Counted from the stretch's first letter, positions 17,355-26,845 are shown. The stretch is 64,000 nt of DNA from Natranaerobius trueperi (GCF_002216005.1 NZ_NIQC01000001.1:212497-276496), one strand, 5' to 3'. Numbers and translations: made by a program. Notes: generated from the letters alone by a model not told the origin.

Positions 17355-18356
17355 TTACTCCATCTTTTCTCCATCATCAATAACAATTTGGTCTTCTAGT
17401 AGATATGCATTGTTTAAGTTTAAAACATCTCTAAAGAAATTAAGTGGAACAAATGTTCTTCCAGCCTTTAGTTCTGGAGCAATTAGTTCAATTGGAGCTT
17501 TTTTAGCATAGTTGTATTCCTTCTCTCCAATAGTTAGAGAAGCTACATTTCCTATCATAATTTGTCCATTTTTCCATGTTACTTCATATCCTAAAGTTTC
17601 TGCAATTTCTCTAACAGGTACCATAGGCATATCATCAGTAAAATATGGTTCGTAAGTATCAATTATTTCATTTTCTACTACTATATCTAAAGATGAGATA
17701 TCTTCTTTCATATTGGTAGCTTCAATTTTTTGATCATACGTTGTGTTCATAGTTTCTCTGTCTTCAAATAACACAACTACTTTCTCAGGAGTAGTTTTAG
17801 CTGGAATACTTCTAGTTGAAATATCATAAGTTACCAGCAACTCTCTGTCTTCTAAATCTCCTTCAAATTTTTCTCCATCATTATTAATTACTTTGGTATC
17901 TTCTTCGATATTTAGCTTTAGGGAATTATCTGTACTAATTAGATCTTCATTAAACTTATGAGCCTTTTTATTTTCATCTAGCTCACCAGTAGTAATGGCA
18001 ACAGCTTGATACTGTGGAGGATAAATCATAGTGATAGGTTTCATATTATCATAATACCCTGTGATTAAAGTATCCTCAGTAATTTCATCTGCTCCTAATA
18101 TAGGTGTAGAATCTGAAACTAACAGATGCGCTTTTTGATCATGATCGTTTTCTAAGAAAACTTTTTGTACATCATCTAAACTTGGATGATCTGATATTTC
18201 TTCTACTACACCGGTAAATTCACCTATCCTGTCTTTTGGAGTCCCATTTTCATTTGTGGTGTCTACACCAGCTGGACCAGCTGATACAGATACACTTGTT
18301 ACTAGTGCTAGTGAAAATACTGCAAACGTACTTCCAAAGCTTCTTTTAAATTTCAT
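17355..18356 (-). CDS. Secreted stalk-domain protein (Cu amine oxidase N-terminal-like)
   Basis: Exported protein of 333 residues. Residues 1-27 form a signal peptide ending near VSVSAGPAG. The middle part (about 45-225) is acidic and has no family I can name. The last 100 residues match the copper amine oxidase N-terminal-like (stalk) domain: DMPMVPVREIAETLGYEVTW, GQIMIGNVASLTIGEKEY, and GRTFVPLNFFRDVL. Such domains occur in many clostridial surface proteins and are thought to be structural rather than enzymatic. It has its own SD (GAGAGAG) and terminator and sits next to the truncated deacetylase gene. Confidence 0.8.
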   Translation of the reverse strand: MKFKRSFGSTFAVFSLALVTSVSVSAGPAGVDTTNENGTPKDRIGEFTGVVEEISDHPSLDDVQKVFLENDHDQKAHLLVSDSTPILGADEITEDTLITGYYDNMKPITMIYPPQYQAVAITTGELDENKKAHKFNEDLISTDNSLKLNIEEDTKVINNDGEKFEGDLEDRELLVTYDISTRSIPAKTTPEKVVVLFEDRETMNTTYDQKIEATNMKEDISSLDIVVENEIIDTYEPYFTDDMPMVPVREIAETLGYEVTWKNGQIMIGNVASLTIGEKEYNYAKKAPIELIAPELKAGRTFVPLNFFRDVLNLNNAYLLEDQIVIDDGEKME

Positions 18357-18438
18357 ATCACTCTCTCCTTTACCAATTTTTTATTCTCTAACCTAATAGA
18401 CGACAAATAGTTTAAAAAGTAACGTATTTTAAAAAAAA

Positions 18439-18463
18439 GGCACTCACATAGAAATGTGATGCC
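18439..18463 (-). terminator. Terminator after the truncated deacetylase gene
   Basis: GGCACTCACAT and ATGTGATGCC pair with one mismatch; on the minus strand eight T follow. Confidence 0.85.
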
Positions 18464-18481
18464 ACTGTCCTTAATCTTTAA

Positions 18482-18785
18482 TATATTGTCTACTATTTCA
18501 TGTCCCCTTAAAGACATTATACTAGTTTTCTTAAAAAGCTTCTATTTCATTTTCAAGACGTTCTTTTTCTTTTTTTAGCCTGTCCATTTCTTCTTCATAC
18601 TGCTTTAACACCTCATCTTTGTCTTCATGTGATTCATTGAACTCTTCTAGTTCTTTAACTAAGTCTTTAAGGTCTTCAATTTCTTGTTTTGCATCATTTA
18701 ATAATACATACTCTCTAGCATAGCCAGTTGCAACTATTACTAAAAATGATGCTAATAAAACTAGTAAAACTTTTTTCATATTCAT
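18482..18785 (-). pseudogene. Truncated PdaV-like deacetylase: membrane anchor and coiled coil only
   Basis: An 84-codon frame (18531-18785) encodes a signal anchor (KVLLVLLASFLVIVATGYA) and an acidic coiled coil (EIEDLKDLVKELEEFNES; MDRLKKEKERLENEIEAF). It matches the first 100 residues of the deacetylase at 37937 almost residue for residue. Past its stop, minus-strand bases 18482-18516 still match the part of that gene encoding SLSKHEIVDNVL, with about five mismatches in 35 bases. So this is a paralogous deacetylase gene whose catalytic NodB domain was lost by internal deletion. The SD (GAGGGAATG) and terminator remain, so a small membrane coiled-coil protein could still be made. Confidence 0.8.
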
Positions 18786-18860
18786 TCCCTCCCTTATACG
18801 CCCTATAAGACGCTAGGAAGCGCTAAAAGTTATGTAAAAATCACAGATAAAATAAGTAAA

Positions 18861-18887
18861 AAAAGCATCTGTACAACAGATGCTTTT
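18861..18887 (-). terminator. Terminator of the selenium-type operon
   Basis: AAAAGCATCTGT and ACAGATGCTTTT flank a three-base loop just after the cysteine desulfurase-like gene. Confidence 0.85.
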
Positions 18888-18890
18888 AAT

Positions 18891-20030
18891 TTACATATTT
18901 TGTGAGATCTCTTCTAAGGCATTAATCAACTCATCAATTTCTTGTTCTTGTGTAAAAGGTCCTACACTTACTCTAACTCCACCTAGGTCAATAGTGTTTC
19001 CACTATTATGAGCTAAAGGTGAGCAGTGAAGTCCTGTTCTAACAGCAATTTGAAACTCATTATCTAATACTTCTCCTACCATATCTGAATCTACATCTTT
19101 TATATTAAATGTTACAAGTCCAGTTCTATTATTAGCATCTTGTGGGCCATAAAATTCAAACTGTGAATTTTCTTTAAAATAATTAAGTAATTTATCTATT
19201 AAAAACTGTTCATGTTTTCTAATTTGTTCTAAGTTTTCTATACAATAACGAACACCTTCTTTTAGGCCTGCTATCCCTGGTGTATTCATCGTGCCACTTT
19301 CAAAATCATCAGGAAATAATCCTAACTGACTTGTTTCTTTAGACTTTGAACCTGTTCCACCATGTATTAATGGGGTTAAAGAAATACCTTCTTTAACTAT
19401 AAGACCACCAGTCCCTTGTGGACCTAATAATCCTTTGTGACCAGTAAAAGCTAAAAAGTCAATATCTAGTTTTTCAAAGTCAATTGGGAGTACTCCTGCT
19501 GTTTGTGCTGCATCTACTAATATATAAAGATTATGCTTTTTAGCTAATTGTGATATTTCTTCTACAGGTAAGATAGTACCTAAAACATTAGAAGAATGAG
19601 ATATGACAATTAGTTTGGTGTTTTTAGTGATCATTTTTTCAATTTCACTTGTATCAAAATAACCTGTCTGGTCTCCTGGTATGATATCATACTCGACATC
19701 TTTTGTTTCTTTTAAATATTGTAATGGTCTAACAACTGAGTTGTGTTCAACTGGACTAATTAATACATGATCACCTGCTACTAGTAGACTTTTTAATACT
19801 AAATTTAAAGATTCTGTTATATTTTTAGTAAATACAATCTGTTCTTCATTTTTAACATTAAATAACTCAGCTACTGAAGATCTTGCTTCAAAGATTACTC
19901 TACTCATATTTAGTGCACTTTGATTAACACCTCTACTAGGATTACCACCTGCTCTAAGGCATTCATCTACTGCCTGATATACAACTTCTGGTTTTGGCCA
20001 ACTAGTAGCAGCATTATCTAAATAAATCAT
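18891..20030 (-). CDS. Cysteine desulfurase/selenocysteine lyase-like aminotransferase (EF2568 type)
   Basis: PLP enzyme of aminotransferase class V, 379 residues. The N-terminus MIYLDNAATSWPKPEVVYQA and the GGNPSRGVNQSA segment match the branch found beside YedE and YedF in bacteria with selenium-dependent molybdenum hydroxylases. The PLP Lys is in FTGHKGLLGPQG and the catalytic Cys is in RTGLHCSPLAH. An ATG nine bases upstream (20039) is directly on the SD, so the ATG at 20030 is the better start. It follows the TusA-like and YedE-like genes in one operon. Sulfur or selenium transfer is inferred from family and context. Confidence 0.85.
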   Translation of the reverse strand: MIYLDNAATSWPKPEVVYQAVDECLRAGGNPSRGVNQSALNMSRVIFEARSSVAELFNVKNEEQIVFTKNITESLNLVLKSLLVAGDHVLISPVEHNSVVRPLQYLKETKDVEYDIIPGDQTGYFDTSEIEKMITKNTKLIVISHSSNVLGTILPVEEISQLAKKHNLYILVDAAQTAGVLPIDFEKLDIDFLAFTGHKGLLGPQGTGGLIVKEGISLTPLIHGGTGSKSKETSQLGLFPDDFESGTMNTPGIAGLKEGVRYCIENLEQIRKHEQFLIDKLLNYFKENSQFEFYGPQDANNRTGLVTFNIKDVDSDMVGEVLDNEFQIAVRTGLHCSPLAHNSGNTIDLGGVRVSVGPFTQEQEIDELINALEEISQNM

Positions 20031-20058
20031 GGTTCTCATCCCTCCACGGGTTTATCGA

Positions 20059-20274
20059 TTATTTATAAATATGGATCGTGTACTCTTCTTCATTATTCTC
20101 TATATCAACCTTATAATCCTGTGACTTTGCAAATTTCGCTACATTATCTTTAGCAGTTGGGCTATCTAGTAATACTTTGATATTATCTTCTTTTGATAGA
20201 CTTTGTTTAGTTATGAGTACAGGTTGTGGACATGACAGGCCTCTAGCATCAACGATAGTGGTTTCTTTTGACAT
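20059..20274 (-). CDS. TusA/YedF-like sulfurtransferase domain protein
   Basis: A 71-residue SirA/TusA-fold protein. The key motif DARGLSCPQPVLITKQSL carries the reactive Cys in the CPxP signature near residue 15. YedF proteins of selenium operons usually have a second, DsrE-like domain; that domain is absent here, so this is a single-domain version. It lies between the YedE-like permease and the desulfurase-like enzyme, with an AGGAGGAG SD. It likely carries a persulfide or selenosulfide between transporter and enzyme; this is inference. Confidence 0.85.
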   Translation of the reverse strand: MSKETTIVDARGLSCPQPVLITKQSLSKEDNIKVLLDSPTAKDNVAKFAKSQDYKVDIENNEEEYTIHIYK

Positions 20275-20290
20275 AATAAACTCCTCCTTT

Positions 20291-21373
20291 TTACCCTTTT
20301 ATGGATTTAGAACTCTTTGAAACTAACCCGATACTTTCCATATTTAAAAATGCAACACCAAAAACAAAGATAAAACCAATCACTAATGTCACAATACTTA
20401 CTGTGCTTACCCCTTCTGGACTTGCAGCTACACCAAAGTTATGAGCTAATGCTCCCCCCGTTACCATTCCAAAAACAGTAACAGTTGCATCACCATCTCC
20501 TGATCCAGATAATATTAATTGTCGAAGTGGACAACCACCTAATAAAATTGCACAAATACCAACAAGAGCCATCCCTAGAAAGTTAAATAGATGATCAGTA
20601 TGTGCTACTGGTTGACCTTCAAAACCAAACTCGAAATTACCCGCAAATACATTTACTATTAATGCTACTAAAAAGATAAAGATAAAGCCATTAAAAAGTG
20701 TGAAGTCTTTAATAAGATAAATATCTCTAATTCCACCAGCCATACATAAACGTGAACGTTGTGCTAAAGCACCTACAATTAATCCTGCTACAAGTGTAAC
20801 AACTAAAGGTGCTCCCATTGAACCAGGGCCTTCTTGGCTAAATACTAACATACTTGGAGCAAATAGTAGTAGTAATAATAGTGCCACCGCAAAAACTGGT
20901 GCAGTATACCCTTCAGCCATGCCTTGACGATAACTTCTACCTAGGTTAAAACCTTTTTTAAGAAATTCAGTTCCTATTATAATCCCAACTATAAAACCTA
21001 AAAAGGCAGGAATTGCTGTTAAATCACCACCAGCAAGTCTAAGTACCATTCTTAAAGGACAACCTAAAAATATTAAGGAACCAAACATTATAAATATTCC
21101 TAGTAAAAATCTTGTGGCAGTAGCTGATCCTGCCATTGGTCGAAATTCTCCACTCACCTTAGAAATAATAAAAGAACCAAGTATAAGACCAATTACTTCC
21201 GGGCGAATATTTTGAACAACTGCAGCTTGATGTGTTCCTAACGCCCCAGCAATATCTCTAAGAAAACAAGCTATACAAAACCCCATATTAACTGGGTTTC
21301 CTAATAGAACTAATCCACCACCAAATAGACCTACTATTATTCCTGTAATAATCATCATTCGTTTCTCTTCCAT
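20291..21373 (-). CDS. yedE: YedE-type putative selenium/thiosulfate transporter
   Basis: Membrane protein of 360 residues in the YeeE/YedE family (sulf_transp), about ten membrane segments in two similar halves. Conserved Cys positions are visible in MGFCIACFLRD, LGCPLRMVLR, RSRLCMAGGIRD and GGCPLRQLI; such Cys residues line the path in thiosulfate transporters of this family. The form found with a TusA-like protein and an EF2568-type enzyme is annotated in other genomes as a selenium transporter. The SD is AAAGGAGGT. The gene starts the operon. Confidence 0.87.
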   Translation of the reverse strand: MEEKRMMIITGIIVGLFGGGLVLLGNPVNMGFCIACFLRDIAGALGTHQAAVVQNIRPEVIGLILGSFIISKVSGEFRPMAGSATATRFLLGIFIMFGSLIFLGCPLRMVLRLAGGDLTAIPAFLGFIVGIIIGTEFLKKGFNLGRSYRQGMAEGYTAPVFAVALLLLLLFAPSMLVFSQEGPGSMGAPLVVTLVAGLIVGALAQRSRLCMAGGIRDIYLIKDFTLFNGFIFIFLVALIVNVFAGNFEFGFEGQPVAHTDHLFNFLGMALVGICAILLGGCPLRQLILSGSGDGDATVTVFGMVTGGALAHNFGVAASPEGVSTVSIVTLVIGFIFVFGVAFLNMESIGLVSKSSKSIKG

Positions 21374-21499
21374 TTTCCGTACCTCCTTTTTTGTGAAAAT
21401 GATAACTTCACTTTAATTATAATATAGTCATTTACTCTTTTGAAATTGTTTCTAAAGATATAAAATGAAGCACTTATAAACGTTATCTATACATAAAAA

Positions 21500-21533
21500 A
21501 ACAGGTAGGTTATTAGGTAAATACCTACCTGTT
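21500..21533 (-). terminator. Terminator of the beta-propeller gene
   Basis: AACAGGTAGGT and ACCTACCTGTT pair at 21500-21510 and 21523-21533. The minus strand continues with seven T. Confidence 0.9.
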
Positions 21534-23352
21534 AAGTCTTTGATACTCTCCAAAGAACTCCTGTATTTGGTATTGGATTAGGCGTCATATCCATAAACTC
21601 AAATACCCCAAAATCTAGAAAGTAAAGATATTCATTTTTTGGATCAAATTTTACTCCTATAGGACGGTTTAGTCCTTGCCCATACCTACCTGCTCTAGGG
21701 CCATCTTGATTTTCAATAAATGGTGTATAATCACCTGTTTCTGTATCTACTACTTTAATTTGAGCCGGAACAGGTTGTTCTACTTCACCTGTCATGGGCT
21801 CACCATCTCCAAAAATAGCTACAAAAAGATCTCCATCATCACTAAATTCATCATTGTATGCTATTTTCATAGGTGAATAATGATTAGGTAGTTCTACTAC
21901 TGGTATTTCTGGTTCTGGTGGATCTTCTAATAGCATATCACGTTTCTCGCCTCTATCGCTTTTAAAAATAGTATCATAGACAGGATATTCACCTGCATAA
22001 TCAGGCCAACCATAAAATCCATCTTCCTCTATTTCATATATCCAATCAGGTGAGTTTTTAATAGCTCTACTACCTCTATCATCATAACCTAATACTGATG
22101 CATATAGGTTATCATCATTATCAAAGGTTAGACCATAGGGATTTCTTAGACCCCAAGCTTTTAACTCTAGTTCATAGTCATTATTTGGATCAGCTCTATA
22201 AATAGCTGCATTTCCAGGGGTCTCTCCCTCTATTTGTTGACCTGCTTCTGTTGTAGTGCCAAAAGGTGAAAAAGCTCCTGTTTCTTCTTCTTCTGTAGGA
22301 TCAGGTGAACTTAAGTCTAAGGATTTAAAGTTTTCACCTCGTAGTGTAATATCTACAGGTGGAATATCATGAAAATCTGGGTGATCCTCTAACCAATCAT
22401 ACATGAAATTATCTTCACCTACTACCCCAGCATTAGTTGCTGAGCCTTGCCCAAAATACATATATCCTTCATTACAAAATACTATTTCATTATTGTGATG
22501 ATCTCCATAGGAGGGAAGGTCAGTTATAATATCTTCTCGCTCATCACCTTCAGGTGTCATCTTAGTAATAGTCCCTCTATGGGATATATATAAATAATCT
22601 TCATGATATTTAAGACCATTTATAGGACCATTAAAATCTTCTTCGATAACCTCTATATTAGTACCATCAGGGTCTAGTTTAATTATCTGTGGAGTAGTTT
22701 CTTTTCCACCATAGCTATAACCAGCTTCAGCTACATATACATCTCCTTTTTCATCAAAGGTTAAACTTGTTGGATAGGTAAAGTTCTTTGCTACTACTTC
22801 CACTTCATAACCATCTTCAACATCTAAGTTTTCTGGACCTGTTGTCATCGCACTTCTAAGTAGAACGGGGACTGAAACAATACCAATCACAATCATTACC
22901 CAGGGAATAACCCATTTAACTTTACCAGAGGTTTCACCTATCCATACCTGATAAATGCTAGTAAGACCTAACCCATATATTAAAAACGCAAAAAATGACA
23001 AGGCATGTTGATCAATTTCAGCAAATAGAGGTGGAAATCCTAAAGCAATTGGTATAAAAACCACAGGTCCGAGTATCCAAAGAACAATACCTATTAATAC
23101 TCCATATCCTAATGCTTGACCTATAGACGGTATCTTATCTCTAACAAAATACCCATACACTCCTCCTACAACTACTGTTAACATAAATATTACTAGAAAT
23201 CCGTAATATAGGCTGACCCTTGTTATTAAAAGGCCTAATGCCGGAAGTAACCAACCACCCCACATAATAGAGGCCATAACCATACCAGAAAAGAAACCTG
23301 ACATAATACCAATAACTATATATTGGGAGGGTTTATTTATTGTATGAGGCAA
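21532..23352 (-). CDS. Membrane-anchored glucose/sorbosone dehydrogenase-like beta-propeller protein
   Basis: The N-terminal 190 residues contain about five membrane segments. The rest (about 200-606) is an acidic beta-propeller of the glucose/sorbosone dehydrogenase type, with NFTYPTSLTFDEKGDVYVAE, DLPSYGDHHNNEIVF, WGLRNPYGLTFDNDDNLYAS and RPIGVKFDPKNEYLYFLDFG. Relatives are PQQ-dependent sugar oxidases, but I cannot confirm cofactor residues. An ATG at 23418 lies inside the T-tract of the helD terminator. TTG at 23352, eight bases after AAGGTGG, is the better start. The combination of membrane bundle and propeller is unusual; function unknown. Confidence 0.75.
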   Translation of the reverse strand: MPHTINKPSQYIVIGIMSGFFSGMVMASIMWGGWLLPALGLLITRVSLYYGFLVIFMLTVVVGGVYGYFVRDKIPSIGQALGYGVLIGIVLWILGPVVFIPIALGFPPLFAEIDQHALSFFAFLIYGLGLTSIYQVWIGETSGKVKWVIPWVMIVIGIVSVPVLLRSAMTTGPENLDVEDGYEVEVVAKNFTYPTSLTFDEKGDVYVAEAGYSYGGKETTPQIIKLDPDGTNIEVIEEDFNGPINGLKYHEDYLYISHRGTITKMTPEGDEREDIITDLPSYGDHHNNEIVFCNEGYMYFGQGSATNAGVVGEDNFMYDWLEDHPDFHDIPPVDITLRGENFKSLDLSSPDPTEEEETGAFSPFGTTTEAGQQIEGETPGNAAIYRADPNNDYELELKAWGLRNPYGLTFDNDDNLYASVLGYDDRGSRAIKNSPDWIYEIEEDGFYGWPDYAGEYPVYDTIFKSDRGEKRDMLLEDPPEPEIPVVELPNHYSPMKIAYNDEFSDDGDLFVAIFGDGEPMTGEVEQPVPAQIKVVDTETGDYTPFIENQDGPRAGRYGQGLNRPIGVKFDPKNEYLYFLDFGVFEFMDMTPNPIPNTGVLWRVSKT

Positions 23353-23431
23353 AAGTAACACCACCTTAAATTTGTAATCATTCCAGTTAATAGTGTTACC
23401 AATTAATATAAAAAACATGATAAAAAATAAA

Positions 23432-23450
23432 AACCCGGAATAACCGGGTT
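23432..23450 (-). terminator. Terminator of helD
   Basis: AACCCGG and CCGGGTT flank a five-base loop; the minus strand then reads into a T-rich tract. Confidence 0.85.
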
Positions 23451-25695
23451 AGTCATCAAAGTATGAAGTTAGTTGATCCATCATAGTAAATGTACTTAAA
23501 TTATGGATAGCTCGTGTCATTGCAACATATAAAAGTTTTGCATCTAATTCAGTTTCATAAAAAGCTTCATCTAGACTAACTATTGTTACTGCATCAAACT
23601 CTAAACCTTTAGCAGCATATGAAGGTACAATTACTACACCGCCTTGATATTCTGCTTCTTTACCACTTAGTAATGTAATATCTTTCATGTCTAATAACTC
23701 ATGAATCTTTTTACATTCAGTTAATGTTTTACCTATAATAGCTATAGAAGCATATCCTTGTTCTTGTAACTCAAGTATCTTTTTCTTAAGGCCATCAATC
23801 AAATTATCCTTTTGGGTAACTACATTGACTATTGGCTTCTCGCCATGTCTTACTACAGGTTCTGCTAATATTGATTCGTTTCCTACTCCTTTTTTTAATA
23901 CATTATTAGATAGCTCCATTATCTCAACTGTTGTTCTGTAACTTTGTTTTAATGTTAGGCTTGTAGCTTCATTAGAAAAGATAGTTTTGTTAACTTCTTC
24001 CCAGTTACTTATCCCTCTATAGCCATGAACACCTTGTGATATATCACCAAGTAATGTAAAGTTATCAGTTTTTAAAACATGTTTTAATACATAAAACTCA
24101 AAAAGATTAAAATCTTGCGCTTCATCTATTATCACATTACTACTTTCAATTGTTTCTTTAAAGCCTTCTAACTGTGCTTTTAAATAAAGCAGTGGTGCTA
24201 AGTCTTCAGATTCAAGTTCTTTTTTCTTAAATGATTTTTTAGCAGTTTCAGCCATATACTCTGCTTTTTTATCTTCTATCTCTTCTTCTGAGTATTTTTT
24301 AAGTAACTCTTTATCCTTTAAAATCTTTTTGTAATGATTAAAGGCATTTTGTTTTTTAATATTTTTAGAAAAGTTTTGTGAAACTTTTTTAGCACCTGCT
24401 TTAATACGTTCTATCTTTTCATCTCGTTCATCCATAAGTGATACTGCTTTTTCACTACCTTCTTCTTTTCTTGCTTTAGAAATTATCTTTTCATATTCTT
24501 CTTTAACAGACTCTATAATTAGTTCCTTTTTTTGTTTAGCACGAGAAGATAGTTTCTTTTTTATCTGATCAAACCGTTTATGAATAGGTAGATAATTATA
24601 TTCATTGTAAAAAGCGTTAGTTAGCTCATCTTGTGACATTAAGGTATACTCTTCGAGTAAAATATCTTCCTTTGGTAACATATTTTCTTTTACATCTTTG
24701 AGATAATTATCTATGAGTCCTTTAAACTTAAAAGAACCTTTGAAAAAAGAGCTCCATCTTAGTAAACCTACATCTTTTTCTTCTAGTATTATAGATAACT
24801 TTTCATTTAATTCAGTAACAGTTACTTTACCTTGTAAATTAAGTAGATCTAAACAAAAATCTGTAAAAGTAGTTTGCCTAGCATCTTCTACTCCTAGCTC
24901 TGGTAAAACATCTGAAATATAATCTAAAAAAAGATTATTAGGTGCTATAATCATAAAATTATTAGGGTCAAAAGATTTTTCATAGGTATAAATTAAATAA
25001 GCTATCCTATGTAGTGCTATAGTAGTTTTACCACTACCTGCTGCCCCTTGAACAATTAACGGTTTAGTTAGGTCAGCACGAATGATCTTATTTTGTTCTC
25101 TTTGAATAGTAGATACTATATCTTTTAATTTATCATCTCTAGTATCTCGAAGTGATGCTTGTAAAAGTTCGTCATTTGTAGTTATATCAACATCAAAAAA
25201 GTCTTGTAACTCTCCATCTTCAATAGTATATTGTCTTTTTAATGATAAATTACCTGTTATAGTCCCTTCCTCTGCTTCATAGGAGACTTCTCCTATTCTT
25301 CCATCATAGTATAGGCTTGCTACTGGTGATCTCCAATCAATAATTAACGGTTCATTATCATCCTTAAATAAAGATAGTTTACCTATATAATAAGATGTAG
25401 GTTGTTCATCCCTATCATCTTTAAAATCAATCCTACTAAAATATGGTTTGTCTCTAGCTTTTGTCACTTTATTTATAGTTTCAGATGATTTATCTAAATA
25501 TCTAGCATTTACTAATATCGTAATATAGCTTTGACTACTATCTAGAAAGTCTAAAACCTCATAAGCTTCTTTCATATCTTCTTTAGATTCTTGTTGTTTC
25601 TTTTTGATACTATTTATAAATTGATCTATATAATTTATTGTACCTTTTAAATACTGTAACTCTTCTTTATAGTCTGGATGGTTTCCTATGGACAA
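23449..25695 (-). CDS. helD: RNA polymerase-recycling ATPase HelD
   Basis: UvrD-like ATPase that frees stalled RNA polymerase from DNA, 748 residues, close to the Bacillus HelD length. The N-terminal coiled coil (about 8-60), which enters the secondary channel, precedes DNEPLIIDWRSPVASLYYDG, a HelD hallmark. Walker A is QGAAGSGKTTIALHR near residue 217, a long helical insertion (about 330-510) is rich in Lys and Glu, motif II is VIIDEAQDFN, and motif VI is LLYVAMTRAIHNLS. It starts at TTG (25695) behind GAGGTGA. It stands alone with its own terminator. Confidence 0.93.
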   Translation of the reverse strand: MSIGNHPDYKEELQYLKGTINYIDQFINSIKKKQQESKEDMKEAYEVLDFLDSSQSYITILVNARYLDKSSETINKVTKARDKPYFSRIDFKDDRDEQPTSYYIGKLSLFKDDNEPLIIDWRSPVASLYYDGRIGEVSYEAEEGTITGNLSLKRQYTIEDGELQDFFDVDITTNDELLQASLRDTRDDKLKDIVSTIQREQNKIIRADLTKPLIVQGAAGSGKTTIALHRIAYLIYTYEKSFDPNNFMIIAPNNLFLDYISDVLPELGVEDARQTTFTDFCLDLLNLQGKVTVTELNEKLSIILEEKDVGLLRWSSFFKGSFKFKGLIDNYLKDVKENMLPKEDILLEEYTLMSQDELTNAFYNEYNYLPIHKRFDQIKKKLSSRAKQKKELIIESVKEEYEKIISKARKEEGSEKAVSLMDERDEKIERIKAGAKKVSQNFSKNIKKQNAFNHYKKILKDKELLKKYSEEEIEDKKAEYMAETAKKSFKKKELESEDLAPLLYLKAQLEGFKETIESSNVIIDEAQDFNLFEFYVLKHVLKTDNFTLLGDISQGVHGYRGISNWEEVNKTIFSNEATSLTLKQSYRTTVEIMELSNNVLKKGVGNESILAEPVVRHGEKPIVNVVTQKDNLIDGLKKKILELQEQGYASIAIIGKTLTECKKIHELLDMKDITLLSGKEAEYQGGVVIVPSYAAKGLEFDAVTIVSLDEAFYETELDAKLLYVAMTRAIHNLSTFTMMDQLTSYFDD

Positions 25696-25771
25696 ATATT
25701 TTCACCTCACATTCCTTAATTATAACAAATTATATTGTGGTATAATGTACTAAAATTATCAAGTGAATTAA

Positions 25772-26422
25772 TCAAATCTTTTTTAAAACTAAAGAGTCTG
25801 TACTGTCATATTGAACTAATTTCATCCCTAGCTTATCAGCTATCACTTCAAAGGTTTTTGGTTGATAGAACGCAATATGAGTTGGATCAATTCTATAAAA
25901 CCACTTGTTAAACTCAATTGTACTTCTAGGATGAAAACGAGTCATAATAGCAAGATAGCCACCGTGATTCAGATGAGTCTTAAGTAACTTTGTAGTTTTA
26001 ACTGGATCTTCTAAGTGTTCAAAAACTTCTGTACTAGTTATAAGATCATAACTCTTATGTTCATAAACTTTTTCTGGGTAAAAATACAAATCGTAAATAT
26101 CTACTTCAATTCCTCTTTGACGAAGCATTTCAGCAAGTACCGGCCCTGGTCCACAACCAAAATCTAAAGCAGTTTTTAGTTTATCTTCAAAAGGTTTGAT
26201 ATTACTTTCTATAAATCTTTCAAACATTTTAACATACCCTTTATTTTGAAAGTTATTATCATGTCTTTCATAAACTTCTACCTCTTTTTTAGATGAAACT
26301 ATATGTTTTTCATCTAAAAAAATAAACTCACAGTTTTGGCAGTAGTAATATGTATGTTGAAACTTTTCATCTTGAAATGGATAAGCACTAGAATAACAAA
26401 TCTTACAAGAACGGACTGTCAA
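25772..26422 (-). CDS. SAM-dependent methyltransferase with N-terminal Cys motif
   Basis: Class I methyltransferase, 216 residues. An N-terminal zinc-ribbon-like segment (CKICYSSAYPF and YYYCQNCEFIFLD) precedes the Rossmann core. The SAM motif is ALDFGCGPGPVLAEML and the post-motif acidic strand is VDIYDLYFYP. ITSTEVFEHLEDP is the Methyltransf_23-type motif II and YLAIMTRFHPRST follows. The start is TTG at 26422 with AAAGGAGC ahead. Such Cys-plus-methyltransferase proteins are common near cell-surface sugar genes, but none is adjacent here; substrate unknown. Confidence 0.85.
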   Translation of the reverse strand: MTVRSCKICYSSAYPFQDEKFQHTYYYCQNCEFIFLDEKHIVSSKKEVEVYERHDNNFQNKGYVKMFERFIESNIKPFEDKLKTALDFGCGPGPVLAEMLRQRGIEVDIYDLYFYPEKVYEHKSYDLITSTEVFEHLEDPVKTTKLLKTHLNHGGYLAIMTRFHPRSTIEFNKWFYRIDPTHIAFYQPKTFEVIADKLGMKLVQYDSTDSLVLKKI

Positions 26423-26650
26423 ATTATCAGCTCCTTTAAGATAATTTATTTAATATGCGTAATAACACAAACTTTTAAAAAAACTGGTATGATATAATTG
26501 AATAGAATAGCTTAAGGTGTCTTAAGAGGGATATTATCTACTCTCTAAGTTTATAATAAACCTTATTTTAGTTCAAGAAGCAATCTTTGAGATAATCTTT
26601 GGTTAATATCTGCCTCTCTTTTATGTAATTTATCTAACAGGAAAGGATTT

Positions 26651-26845
26651 TTGGTGGCTCAAATCAATAGGTATTACTATGGTTCTTTATGTATATGGTT
26701 TTATATTACATTAGGTGGAGCAACTATTGTCCCCTTTGACTTTGTAACAAACTTATCAGTCTATATAGAAAATATGATCTATGGATCTCGCTATAGGTTT
26801 TTTAATAAAATATCGGGGCAATTTAATATAAATAGAATAGAATAA
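26651..26845 (+). CDS. Hypothetical 64-residue protein
   Basis: GTG start after AGGAAAGG; the product includes LGGATIVPFDFVTNLSVYI and ends at a strong terminator. I do not recognise it. The position just before a terminator is the main support; base composition of the flanking 26430-26650 looks non-coding, and no other gene is visible there. Confidence 0.3.
   Translation: MVAQINRYYYGSLCIWFYITLGGATIVPFDFVTNLSVYIENMIYGSRYRFFNKISGQFNINRIE

Noticed and set aside
23353..23418. ATG 23418 as start of the beta-propeller protein
   Set aside because: It lies in the T-tract of the helD terminator with no SD; TTG 23352 has AAGGTGG.
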